Positions 7,264-16,785 of a stretch of DNA of 64,000 nucleotides are shown here, in pieces. The translations under genes were made by a program, and so were the position numbers. Origin of the DNA: Zoogloea sp041908905 (GTDB lineage: Bacteria; Pseudomonadota; Gammaproteobacteria; Burkholderiales; Rhodocyclaceae); assembly GCF_041908905.1 (NCBI RefSeq), contig NZ_JAYREK010000003.1, forward strand, positions 119,860-183,859. Reading direction: 5' to 3'. Position 1 is the stretch's first letter. The number at the start of each line of letters is the position of its first letter. The notes below the pieces were generated by a model. It worked only from the letters and a program-made list of their open reading frames with translations. It had not been told where the DNA came from and did no database searches.

Positions 7264-10200
7264 ATGAAGCCGAATGCGAATACCCCGCCGCCCGCCCAGC
7301 GCGTCGTCAAGGTCCGGCGCGACTACAACACCTGGGTCGCCAACGAGACCCTCGAGGACTACGCGCTGCGCTTCACCCCGCCCAGCTTCCGGCGGTGGTC
7401 GGAGTGGCGGGTCGCCAACACCGCCTTCGGGGCGGCGGCCTTCCTGGTGCTGGAGGCGGTCGGCGCCACCATGCTCATCGAGGCCGGCTTCATCAACGCT
7501 TTCTGGGGCATCCTCGCCACCGGGCTGATCATCTTCCTGCTCGGCCTGCCGGTGTGCGTGATGTCGGCCCGCCACGGGCTGGACATGGATCTCCTCACCC
7601 GGGGCGCGGGCTTCGGCTACATCGGCTCGACCATCACCTCGCTGATCTACGCCAGCTTCACCTTCATCTTCTTCGCCCTCGAGGCGGCCATCATGGCCTA
7701 CGCGCTGGAGCTGGCCTTCGGGTTGCCGCCCGCCTGGGGCTACGTGGTCTGCGCGCTGGCGGTGATCCCGCTGGTGACCCACGGCGTCACCTCGATCAGC
7801 ACGCTGCAGGCGTGGACCCAGCCCCTGTGGCTGTTCCTGCTGGTGCTGCCCTACGCCTTCGTGCTGGTCGGGGAGCCGGGCGCGCTGGCGGGCCTGCTGC
7901 ACTACGGCGGCGCCCGGGGCCAGGGCACGGCCTTCGATTTTCCGTTGTTCGGCGCGGCGCTGAGCGTCGGCATCGCCCTCGTCACCCAGCTCGCCGAGCA
8001 GGTGGACTACCTGCGCTTCATGCCGCTGCGGACGGCAGCCAACCGGCGGCGCTGGTGGGCGGCGGTGATCGTCGGCGGCCCGGGCTGGGTGGTGCCGGGC
8101 GTCCTCAAGATGCTGGGCGGTGCGCTGCTGGCCTGGCTGGCCCTGCGCAACGCGGTGCCGGCGGAGCGGGCGATCGACCCCAACCAGATGTACCTGATCG
8201 GCTTCTCCCATGTGTTCGACGACACCACTCTGGCGATCGCCGCGACGGTGATGTTCGTGATCGTCTCCCAGCTCAAGATCAACGTCACCAACGCCTACGC
8301 GGGCTCGCTGGCCTGGTCTAACGTGTTTGCCCGCCTGACCCACAGCCACCCGGGGCGCGTGGTGTGGGTGGTCTTCAATTGCCTGATCGCGCTGCTGCTG
8401 ATGGAGCTGAACGTGTTCCAGGCCATCGGGCAGGTGCTCGGGCTGTATTCCAACATCGCCATCTCGTGGATGGCGGCGGTGGTCGCCGACCTGGTCATCA
8501 ACAAGCCCCTCGGCCTGTCGCCCGCCGGGCTGGAGTTCAAGCGCAGCAACCTCTACGACATCAACCCGGTGGGCGTCGGCGCGATGGCGATCGCGTCGGT
8601 GCTGTCCATCGCCGCGTTCGCCGGGCTGTTCGGGAGCGAGGTCGCGCCCTACGCCTCCTTCATCGCGCTGGCCGGCGCCTTCGTCTTCTCGCCGCTGATC
8701 GCCTGGGCGACCGGCGGGCGCTATTACCTCGCGCGCCCGGCCGCGGCGTCTGCCGCCGGCGTCTGCGTGATCTGCGAGCGCCCCTACGAGGGCGAGGAGA
8801 TGGCCCACTGCCCGGCCTACCAGGGGCCGATCTGTTCCCTGTGCTGCTCCCTCGATGCCCGCTGCCACGACCTCTGCAAGCCGGAGGCCAGCCTGGCGGC
8901 CCAGGGGCGGGCGCTGCTGCGCCGGCTCCTGCCGCGGGCCGCCGAGCCCTACATCGACACCGGGCTCGCCCATTATCTGCTGCTGATGGCCGGCATCGTC
9001 CCGGTGCTCGGGCTGATCCTCGGCGTGCTGTACACCCATGAGGTGCTGCTCGTCGGTGCCGACGACCCGGCCGCCGTGGCGCGCCTGCGGGACACCTTCG
9101 TCAAGACCTTCGCTGCGCTGCTGATGCTCTCCGGCGTGCTCGCCTGGTGGATGGTGCTGACCCACCGGAGCCGGCGCGTCGCCCAGGAGGAGTCCAACCG
9201 CCAGACCCGGCTGCTGATGCAGGAGATCGAATCCCACCGCCGCACCGACACTGCGCTGCAGCAGGCCAAGCTGGCCGCCGAGCAGGCCAACCAGGCCAAG
9301 AGCCGCTACATCACGGCGATCAGCCACGAGCTGCGCTCGCCCCTCAACAGCATCCTCGGCTACGCGCAGATCCTGGCCGCCGACGACGACATCCCGCCCC
9401 ACCGCCGGCAGGCGGTGAGCGTGATCCGCAAGTCCGGCGACCACCTGCTGTCGGTGATCGAGCGCACCCTCGACATCGCCCGGATCGAGGCCGGCAAGCT
9501 GACCCTCGACATCAAGGCCATGGATTTCCCCGAGCTGATGCAGCAGCTCGTCGGGATGTTCGAGCTGCAGGCCCGCGACAAGGGGCTGGCCTTCGACTAC
9601 CAGCCGGTCGGCGAGCTGCCGGCCATCGTGCGCGCCGACGAGAAGCGGCTGCGCCAGATCCTCATCAACGTGATCGGCAACGCGGTCAAGTTCACCCAGC
9701 GGGGCGGCGTCGTGTTCCGCGTCGAATGCCGGCGCCAGATGGCGACCTTCGAGATCCGCGACAGCGGCCCCGGCATCCCGGCCGACGAGGTGCAGCGGAT
9801 CTTCGAGCCCTTCGCCCGCGGCAGCAACGTGACGGCGGCGGGCAGCGGCGTCGGGCTGACCATCGCCCGCATGCTCACCGAGCTGATGGGCGGCGAGATG
9901 CAGGTGTCGAGCCAGCCGGGGGAGGGCACGCTGTTCCGCATCCGGCTGTTCCTGCCCCAGCTGCATTCGGCCCAGGCCGCCCGGGAGCTGCCGCGGCTCG
10001 AGCGCATCGGCTACGTGGGGGCGCGGCGGCGCATCCTGGTGGTCGACAACGAGAAGGTGGACCGCGAGCTGCTGCAGAACCTGCTCGAACCCCTCGGCTT
10101 CATCGTCGAGCAGGCGGAGAGCGGCTTCGAGTGCCTCGCCATGGTGCCGCGCTGTGCGCCGGATGTGATCTTCATGGACCTCGGCATGCCGGGCATCGAC

Positions 10201-10650
10201 GGCTGGGAGACGATCCGGCGGCTGCGCCAGCAGGGCCTCGGCAATGCCCGCCTGGCGATCCTGTCCGCCAACGCCTTCGACCGGAACCTCGACAACGACG
10301 TGGGCGTCGGCCCGGAGGACTTCATCGTCAAGCCCTTCAAGCTCAACGAACTGCTCGACTGGATCGGCAACCGGCTGGGGCTGGAGTGGGTCAGCAGCGG
10401 CATGCCGCCGCCGCCCGCCGCCCCGGTGGCGCCCCCTCCGCTGGTGCCGCCGGGGCCCGCCGAGCTGGCGGCGCTGGACGAGCTGATCAACCTCGGCTAC
10501 CTGCGCGGCATCCTCAACAAGCTGGGCGAGATCGAGCGCCAGGACGCCGTCCATGGCGAGTTCGTCCGCGTGCTGCGCGATCTGGCGCGACAATTCCAGT
10601 TCGAAGCGATGAAGGAAATCATCCGGAAAGCCTGCCATGCCCCCCACTGA
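7264..10650 (+). CDS. NCS1 permease-like/hybrid sensor histidine kinase fusion
   Basis: 1128 aa in three parts. Residues ~50-490 form about a dozen membrane helices resembling the NCS1/cytosine-purine permease fold. Residues 501-538 hold a cysteine cluster (Cys 501, 504, 516, 524, 527, 528, 534, 538) that could bind a metal. Two more membrane helices and a coiled coil precede the kinase: H-box SHELRSPLNSILGYAQ with His688, N-box NVIGNAVKFT, G-boxes DSGPGIP and GSGVGLTIA. A receiver domain follows, with Asp972 in IFMDLGMPG, and a C-terminal helical tail. It probably reads transport or presence of a small nitrogen compound and phosphorylates the next gene's product, whose start it overlaps by 14 bp. 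Urea as the signal is inferred from the adjacent urt/ure genes. Confidence 0.88.
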   Translation: MKPNANTPPPAQRVVKVRRDYNTWVANETLEDYALRFTPPSFRRWSEWRVANTAFGAAAFLVLEAVGATMLIEAGFINAFWGILATGLIIFLLGLPVCVMSARHGLDMDLLTRGAGFGYIGSTITSLIYASFTFIFFALEAAIMAYALELAFGLPPAWGYVVCALAVIPLVTHGVTSISTLQAWTQPLWLFLLVLPYAFVLVGEPGALAGLLHYGGARGQGTAFDFPLFGAALSVGIALVTQLAEQVDYLRFMPLRTAANRRRWWAAVIVGGPGWVVPGVLKMLGGALLAWLALRNAVPAERAIDPNQMYLIGFSHVFDDTTLAIAATVMFVIVSQLKINVTNAYAGSLAWSNVFARLTHSHPGRVVWVVFNCLIALLLMELNVFQAIGQVLGLYSNIAISWMAAVVADLVINKPLGLSPAGLEFKRSNLYDINPVGVGAMAIASVLSIAAFAGLFGSEVAPYASFIALAGAFVFSPLIAWATGGRYYLARPAAASAAGVCVICERPYEGEEMAHCPAYQGPICSLCCSLDARCHDLCKPEASLAAQGRALLRRLLPRAAEPYIDTGLAHYLLLMAGIVPVLGLILGVLYTHEVLLVGADDPAAVARLRDTFVKTFAALLMLSGVLAWWMVLTHRSRRVAQEESNRQTRLLMQEIESHRRTDTALQQAKLAAEQANQAKSRYITAISHELRSPLNSILGYAQILAADDDIPPHRRQAVSVIRKSGDHLLSVIERTLDIARIEAGKLTLDIKAMDFPELMQQLVGMFELQARDKGLAFDYQPVGELPAIVRADEKRLRQILINVIGNAVKFTQRGGVVFRVECRRQMATFEIRDSGPGIPADEVQRIFEPFARGSNVTAAGSGVGLTIARMLTELMGGEMQVSSQPGEGTLFRIRLFLPQLHSAQAARELPRLERIGYVGARRRILVVDNEKVDRELLQNLLEPLGFIVEQAESGFECLAMVPRCAPDVIFMDLGMPGIDGWETIRRLRQQGLGNARLAILSANAFDRNLDNDVGVGPEDFIVKPFKLNELLDWIGNRLGLEWVSSGMPPPPAAPVAPPPLVPPGPAELAALDELINLGYLRGILNKLGEIERQDAVHGEFVRVLRDLARQFQFEAMKEIIRKACHAPH

Positions 10651-11563
10651 ACGCGCCCTGTCCCACATCGTCCTGATCGTGGACGACGTGCCCGAGAACC
10701 TCTCCCTGCTCCACGACGCCCTCGACGAGGCCGGGCACACGGTGCTCGTCGCCACCAACGGCGAGGCGGCCCTGCAGCGGGCCCGCCAGAGCCTGCCCGA
10801 GGTGATCCTGCTCGACGCGCTGATGCCGGGGATGGACGGTTTCGAGGTGGCTCGCCGCTTGAAGGCCGACTTCGCGACCCAGCACATCCCGATCGTCTTC
10901 ATGACCGGGCTGACCGAGACCGAGCACATCGTCGCCGCCTTCGCCGCCGGCGGCGCCGACTACGTGACCAAGCCGATCCGCCCGGCCGAGGTCATCGCGC
11001 GGATCGCCGCCCACGTCAGCAATGCCCGCCAGATGCGCCAGGCCCGCAGCGCCCTCGACGCCTTCGGTCAGGCCACCGTCGCGGTACGGGCCGCCGACAG
11101 CCGCATCGTCTGGCAGACGCCGCTGGCCCGGACCCTGCTCAACACCTACTTCGCCAACCCCGAGACGGTGGCGCCGGAGGAGCTGCTGGCCTGGATCGCC
11201 GCCGCCCACCGGGCCCGGAGCGAAGGTCGCGAGCCGGCCCCGTTGCTGATCGCCGAAGGCAACAAGCGCCTGCTCGCCTCCTTCCACGACCAGACCGGCG
11301 ACGACGAGTGGCTGGTGGTGCTGCGCGAGGAGAACGACGCCTCGGCGGTCGAGTCGCTGATCGCCGCCTTCCGCCTCACCCAGCGCGAGGCCGAGGTGCT
11401 CTACTGGGTGGTGCGGGGCAAGACCAGCAAGGACATCGGCGACATCCTGGGCAGCAGCCCGCGCACGGTGGACAAGCACCTGGAGCACGTCTTCGAGAAG
11501 CTCGGCGTCGAGACCCGCACCGCCGCCGCCAACCTGGCGATGAGCCGGATGCGCGGTAACTGA
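10637..11563 (+). CDS. LuxR/NarL-type response regulator
   Basis: 308 aa. An N-terminal receiver domain (IVLIVDDVPEN acidic pocket, phospho-acceptor Asp in VILLDALMPGMDGFE, FMTG, conserved KP in TKPIRP) is joined by an unusually long middle segment (~residues 135-235) to a C-terminal LuxR helix-turn-helix (LTQREAEVLYWVVRGKTSKDIGDIL...RTVDKHLEHVFEKLGV). The middle segment resembles a degenerate PAS-like sensor, which is inference. It overlaps the permease-kinase gene, so the two form a two-component pair. A plausible target is the TACGC-N6-GCGTA dyad found upstream of both urtA and urtB. Confidence 0.92.
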   Translation: MPPTERALSHIVLIVDDVPENLSLLHDALDEAGHTVLVATNGEAALQRARQSLPEVILLDALMPGMDGFEVARRLKADFATQHIPIVFMTGLTETEHIVAAFAAGGADYVTKPIRPAEVIARIAAHVSNARQMRQARSALDAFGQATVAVRAADSRIVWQTPLARTLLNTYFANPETVAPEELLAWIAAAHRARSEGREPAPLLIAEGNKRLLASFHDQTGDDEWLVVLREENDASAVESLIAAFRLTQREAEVLYWVVRGKTSKDIGDILGSSPRTVDKHLEHVFEKLGVETRTAAANLAMSRMRGN

Positions 11564-11566
11564 GCG

Positions 11567-11699
11567 TCCCCAGGGCCGGGGCTCCGCCCAGCCCGCCCCC
11601 TGTGGGGGTCAAGGAAACTTGCGGCGGCCCGGCGTTTCCTTGGGAGCGCCCCCAGGGCCGTGCTCCGCCTAGCCCATCCCCCGCGGGTGCAAGGAAACT
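11567..11699 (+). repeat. Imperfect direct repeat, two ~52-bp copies
   Basis: Copies at about 11567-11619 and 11649-11699 share CCCAGGGCCG, GCTCCGCC, AGCCC and the end AAGGAAACT. The spacer supplies a GTTTCCTTG that pairs with CAAGGAAAC of the first copy (9-bp stem), so a hairpin is possible after the regulator gene. Function is unknown; it may be an intergenic repeat family. Confidence 0.55.
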
Positions 11700-11745
11700 C
11701 GGGCCGCGCCCGCCCGCGTCCCAGCGCATCCCGCCGGGGCGGCGC

Positions 11746-11801
11746 CTACGCAATCCCACGTATTTGTCACCCGGCACCCCGGTCGTAATCTGGCATTGCA
11801 C
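11746..11801 (+). promoter_or_regulatory. urtA operator/promoter block
   Basis: Contains the dyad TACGC-N6-ACGTA (11747-11762; 4 of 5 arm positions pair), ACGTATTT, and 28 bp later CGTAATCTGGCATTGCAC. The same elements recur with identical spacing upstream of urtB. If the CGTAAT-like hexamer is the -10, the dyad is centred near -41.5, the position expected for a LuxR-type activator replacing the -35 contact. The regulator identity is inferred. Confidence 0.65.
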
Positions 11802-11844
11802 CGCAACAACGCGGCCCGATCATCCAACGTCCGAGGAGCCTTCC

Positions 11845-13110
11845 ATGCACAGCAACCGCCGTCACTTCATCAAGGCCACCGTCGTGGCCGCCGCCCTGGC
11901 TTCGGTGGGCCTGAGCGCCCACGCCGCCGACACCATCAAGGTCGGCATCCTCCACTCGCTGTCGGGCACGATGGCGATCTCCGAGACGGCGCTCAAGGAA
12001 ACGGCGCTGATGACCATCGAGGAGATCAACAAGGCCGGCGGCGTGATGGGCAAGCAGCTCGAGCCGGTGGTGGTGGACCCGGCCTCCAACTGGCCGCTGT
12101 TCGCCGAGAAGGCCCGCCAGCTGCTGACCAAGGACAAGGTCGCGGTGACCTTCGGCTGCTGGACCTCGGTGTCCCGCAAGTCGGTGCTGCCGGTGTACAA
12201 GGAGCTCAACGGCCTGCTGTTCTACCCGGTGCAGTACGAGGGCGAGGAGCTCGAGAAGAACGTCTTCTACACCGGCGCCGCGCCCAACCAGCAGGCCATC
12301 CCGGCGGTCGAATACCTGATGAGCAAGGACGGCGGCGAGGCTAGGCGCTTCGTGCTGCTCGGCACCGACTACGTGTACCCGCGCACCACCAACAAGATCC
12401 TGCGCGCCTTCCTGAAGACCAAGGGCGTCGCCGACGCCGACATCATGGAGGAGTACACCCCCTTCGGCCACAGCGACTACCAGACCATCATCGCCAAGAT
12501 CAAGAAGTTCGCCTCCGAGGGCAAGAAGACGGCGGTGGTGTCCACCATCAACGGCGACTCCAACGTGCCCTTCTACAAGGAGCTCGGCAACGCCGGCCTG
12601 AAGGCCACCGACGTCCCGGTGGTGGCCTTCTCGGTGGGCGAGGAGGAGCTGCGCGGCGTCGATGCCAAGCCGCTGGTCGGCCACCTGGCGGCGTGGAACT
12701 ACTTCCAGTCCCTGAAGAACCCCGAGAACGCCCGCTTCATCAAGATGTACAAGGACTGGGCCGTCCGCAAGAAGCTGCCGAACGCCGGCACCGTGGTCAC
12801 CAACGATCCGATGGAGGCCACCTACATCGGCATCCACATGTGGGCCCAGGCCGTCGAGAAGGCCAAGTCCACCGACACCGACAAGGTGATCGCCGCGATG
12901 GCCGGCCAGACCTTCAAGGCCCCGTCCGGCTTCACGGTGAAGATGGACGAGAAGAACCACCACCTGCACAAGCCGGTGTTCGTCGGCGAGGTGAAGGCCG
13001 ATGGCCAGTTCAGCGTCGTCTGGAAGAGCCCCGGCCCGGTCAAGGCCGCGCCGTGGAGCCCCTACATCCCGGGCAACGACAAGAAGAAGGGCGAGCCGGA
13101 AGCCAGATAA
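11845..13110 (+). CDS. urtA: Urea ABC transporter substrate-binding protein UrtA
   Basis: 421 aa periplasmic binding protein of the Leu/Ile/Val-type (Peripla_BP_5) family. The N-terminus has a twin-arginine leader (SNRRHFIKA) and a hydrophobic stretch ending SAHA, so Tat export is likely. Mature sequence begins with DTIKVGILHSLSGTMAISE, the form seen in UrtA/AmiC-like proteins, and contains FGCWTSVSRKSVLPV, typical of urea-binding members. It delivers urea to UrtBCDE. It has its own promoter block and a strong terminator downstream, so it is probably transcribed separately and at a higher level than urtBCDE. Identity is strongly supported by the urease genes that follow. Confidence 0.95.
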   Translation: MHSNRRHFIKATVVAAALASVGLSAHAADTIKVGILHSLSGTMAISETALKETALMTIEEINKAGGVMGKQLEPVVVDPASNWPLFAEKARQLLTKDKVAVTFGCWTSVSRKSVLPVYKELNGLLFYPVQYEGEELEKNVFYTGAAPNQQAIPAVEYLMSKDGGEARRFVLLGTDYVYPRTTNKILRAFLKTKGVADADIMEEYTPFGHSDYQTIIAKIKKFASEGKKTAVVSTINGDSNVPFYKELGNAGLKATDVPVVAFSVGEEELRGVDAKPLVGHLAAWNYFQSLKNPENARFIKMYKDWAVRKKLPNAGTVVTNDPMEATYIGIHMWAQAVEKAKSTDTDKVIAAMAGQTFKAPSGFTVKMDEKNHHLHKPVFVGEVKADGQFSVVWKSPGPVKAAPWSPYIPGNDKKKGEPEAR

Positions 13111-13133
13111 GCCGGTTCGACCGGTGTGCGCGG

Positions 13134-13160
13134 CGGGGGCTTCGGCCCCCGTTTTCGTTT
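13134..13160 (+). terminator. Terminator after urtA
   Basis: Stem CGGGGGC / GCCCCCG with a TTCG tetraloop, followed by TTTTCGTTT: a textbook rho-independent terminator between urtA and urtB. Confidence 0.9.
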
Positions 13161-13171
13161 CGGGGCGGGCC

Positions 13172-13236
13172 TGCGTAGCCCTACGCAATTTAGCGTATTT
13201 CTGGGCTGCGGGCGGGTCCGTAAGCTGGCATTGCAC
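13172..13236 (+). promoter_or_regulatory. urtB operator/promoter block
   Basis: Two overlapping dyads: TGCGTA-GCCC-TACGCA (13172-13187) and TACGC-AATTTA-GCGTA (13182-13197), followed at the same spacing as before urtA by CGTAAGCTGGCATTGCAC ending at 13236. The second dyad is the perfect version of the one upstream of urtA. Probably the activation site of the adjacent LuxR-type regulator for the urtBCDE-ure transcript. Confidence 0.65.
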
Positions 13237-13261
13237 TGCACAAACTGCGGACGGACATCCC

Positions 13262-14839
13262 ATGATCAGAAAACTACTCCTCGTACTGCTCTGCGCCGCC
13301 GGCGTGAGCGCCCACGCGGCCCTCGACCCGGCGCAGGTCCGCCGGCTGGCGGCGGACGATTCCGCCGACAAGGTCGCCGCCATCCGCCAGCTCACCCGGA
13401 CGGCCGACCCGGACGCCGCGCGCGTGCTCCAGGCGATGGCCGACGACGCGCTGTATGTGGCCAGTGACCGGGCCCTGATCATCACCGGCGAGCAGGCCTT
13501 CGACGCCGCCACCGGCGCCGCCGTCGCCATGCCGGCCGAGCCGGAGGCGGTGACGGTGAACAACCGCCTCCGCGGCGAACTCGCCAACGCCCTCGCCGCC
13601 CTCAAGCTGTTCGACGCCGACCCGGCCGTGCGGCGGGCGTCGGCCCAGGCGCTGCAGGCCAGCGCCGACGCCGGGATGGCGCCGCTGCTGGCCCGCGCCC
13701 TGGACCGGGAGGGGGTCGCCGGCATCCGGGCGCTGCTGACGGTGGCCCACGCCCAGGCCACCCTCGGCGACGCCGACCCGGCCATCCGGCTGGCGGCGGT
13801 CAAGGCGCTGGCCGACACCGCCTCGCCGGCCATCCGCAGCCTGCTGCAGCCCCTCACCGACAAGGCCGGGGAGGCCGACGACACGGTGCGCTACGCCGCC
13901 ATCGAGGCGGTCAAGGCCATCGACGGCCGCCTCGCCGTCGCCGAGAACCTCGGGCGGGTGTTCTCGGGCCTGTCGCTGGGTTCCATCCTGCTCCTCGCGG
14001 CCCTCGGCCTGGCGATCACCTACGGGGTGATGGGCGTCATCAACATGGCCCACGGCGAGCTGCTGATGGTCGGCGCCTACGCCGCCTACGGCGTGCAGAG
14101 CCTGTTCCGCGCCTACGCCCCGGGCTTCATCGACTGGTACCTGCCGGCGGCGATCCCGGTGGCCTTCTTCGCCGCGGCGGCCGTCGGGGTGGTGATGGAG
14201 CGCACGGTGATCCGCTGGCTGTACGGCCGCACGCTGGAGACCCTGCTCGCCACCTGGGGCATCTCGCTGGTGCTGATCCAGGCCGCGCGGGTGGCCTTCG
14301 GGGCGCAGAACGTGGAGGTCGCCAACCCCGCCTGGATGTCCGGCGGGATCGAGGTGATGCCCAACCTGATGCTGCCCTGGAACCGCATCGTGATCATCGG
14401 CTTCGCGCTGTTCGTGCTGTTCCTGGTGTGGGTGCTGATGAACCGCACGCGGCTGGGGATGTTCGTTCGCGCCGTCACCCAGAACCGCGCCATGGCCGGT
14501 TGCGTCGGGGTGCCCACCGCGCGCATCGACACCCTGGCCTTCGCACTGGGCGCCGGCATCGCCGGCCTGGGCGGCGTGGCGCTGTCGCAGATCTCCAACG
14601 TCGGCCCGGACATGGGGCAGGGCTACATCGTCGATTCATTCATGGTGGTGGTGGTCGGCGGGGTCGGGCAGCTGGCCGGCGCCGTGTGGGCCGCCCTCGG
14701 CCTGGGCATCTTCAGCAAGCTGCTCGAAGGCTGGGCCGGCGCGGTGATCGCCAAGATCACCATCCTGGTCGCCATCATCGTCTTCATCCAGAAGCGTCCG
14801 CAGGGCATCTTCGCCCTCAAGGGCCGCTTCGTCGAATAA
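13262..14839 (+). CDS. urtB: Urea ABC transporter permease UrtB
   Basis: 525 aa. A signal sequence (LLLVLLCAAGVSAHA) leads into ~200 residues of periplasmic HEAT-like repeats (VRRLAADDSADKVAAIRQL and later helical pairs), then a LivH-type permease domain of about eight membrane helices beginning at VFSGLSLGSILLLAALGLAI. The N-terminal extension is normal for proteobacterial UrtB and absent from amino-acid LivH. It forms the inner-membrane channel with UrtC. It is the first gene of the second transcript, 3 bp before the alternative urtC start. Confidence 0.94.
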   Translation: MIRKLLLVLLCAAGVSAHAALDPAQVRRLAADDSADKVAAIRQLTRTADPDAARVLQAMADDALYVASDRALIITGEQAFDAATGAAVAMPAEPEAVTVNNRLRGELANALAALKLFDADPAVRRASAQALQASADAGMAPLLARALDREGVAGIRALLTVAHAQATLGDADPAIRLAAVKALADTASPAIRSLLQPLTDKAGEADDTVRYAAIEAVKAIDGRLAVAENLGRVFSGLSLGSILLLAALGLAITYGVMGVINMAHGELLMVGAYAAYGVQSLFRAYAPGFIDWYLPAAIPVAFFAAAAVGVVMERTVIRWLYGRTLETLLATWGISLVLIQAARVAFGAQNVEVANPAWMSGGIEVMPNLMLPWNRIVIIGFALFVLFLVWVLMNRTRLGMFVRAVTQNRAMAGCVGVPTARIDTLAFALGAGIAGLGGVALSQISNVGPDMGQGYIVDSFMVVVVGGVGQLAGAVWAALGLGIFSKLLEGWAGAVIAKITILVAIIVFIQKRPQGIFALKGRFVE

Positions 14840-14851
14840 GGAATGGACATC

Positions 14852-15945
14852 ATGCGCAAGCCGCTCATCGTTCGCATCCTGTCCTCACTGGACACCCGGG
14901 CCTGGATCGCACTGGCCGTCTTCCTCGGCCTGGCCCTGGCCGTCGTGCCGGCGCTGCACCTGGCGCTGCCCGAGGACAGCCCCTTCCATGTCTCCACCTA
15001 CGCCATCACGCTCCTCGGCAAGATCATGTGCTACGCCCTGGTGGCGGTGGCGATGGACCTGATCTGGGGCTACGGCGGCATTTTGTCCCTCGGCCACGGG
15101 CTGTTCTTCGCCCTCGGCGGCTACGCCTTCGGGATGTACCTGATGCGCCAGGCCAGCGGCGCCGGGCTGCCGGAGTTCATGGTCTTCCTCGACTGGAAGG
15201 AGCTGCCGTGGTTCTGGCTCGGCAGCGACAGCTTCGGCTGGGCGGCCGTGCTGGTGATCGCGCTGCCGGCCGCGGTGGCCTTCGTGTTCGGCTACTTCGC
15301 CTTCCGCTCGCGGATCAAGGGGGTGTATTTCTCGATCATCACCCAGGCCCTCACCTACGCGGCGATGCTGCTGTTCTTCCGCAACGAGACGGGCTTTGGC
15401 GGCAACAACGGCTTCACCGACTTCCAGCGCGTCCTCGGTCACGCCGTCACCGGGCCCGGGACGCGGCTGGTGCTGTTCGGCCTCACCGCCCTGGCGCTGG
15501 CCGCCACGCTGGTGTTTGCCGCCTGGCTGGTGAAGTCGAAGTTCGGCCGGGTGCTCACCGCGATCCGCGACGCCGAGTCCCGGGTCATGTTCATCGGCTA
15601 CAACCCGCTCTGGTACAAGCTCGCCATCTGGGTCGTGTCGGCGGCGCTGTGCGGGATCGCCGGGGCGCTCTACGTGCCCCAGGTGGGCATCATCAACCCC
15701 TCCGAGATGTCGCCCGGCAACTCCATCGAGATCGCCATCTGGGTCGCCGTCGGCGGGCGCGGCACGCTGATCGGGCCGATCATCGGCGCCTTCGTGGTCA
15801 ATCTGGCCAAGAGCTGGTTCACCGTCAGCTTCCCCGAATACTGGCTGTTCTTCCTCGGCCTGCTGTTCATCGTCGTCACCCTGATGCTGCCGCAAGGCCT
15901 GGTCGGCCTGTGGAAGAAACTCACCAACAAGGAAGGAGCCGCCGC

Positions 15946-15949
<4 letters not shown>
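14852..15949 (+). CDS. urtC: Urea ABC transporter permease UrtC
   Basis: 365 aa LivM-type permease with about ten hydrophobic segments; conserved LSLGHGLFFALGGYAFG and a C-terminal AIRDAESRVMFIGYNP loop, the cytoplasmic coupling region for the ATPases. Start at MRKPL is preferred because AAGGA lies 9 nt upstream; an in-frame ATG at 14843 directly abuts the same AAGGA and would add three residues. It overlaps urtD by ATGA. Partners are UrtB, UrtD and UrtE. Confidence 0.94.
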
Positions 15950-16782
<833 letters not shown>

Positions 16783-16785
16783 AAC

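Noticed and set aside
7153..10929. 1258-codon minus-strand open frame
   Set aside because: It is the mirror of the permease-kinase gene; composition is low-complexity Gly/Ala/Arg/His/Asp from GC bias and no domain is visible.
11790..11805. Sigma-54 promoter (TGGCA...GCA) before urtA and urtB
   Set aside because: The GG and GC elements are one base closer than the fixed sigma-54 spacing in both copies; the shared dyad and CGTAA element suit an activated sigma-70 promoter better.
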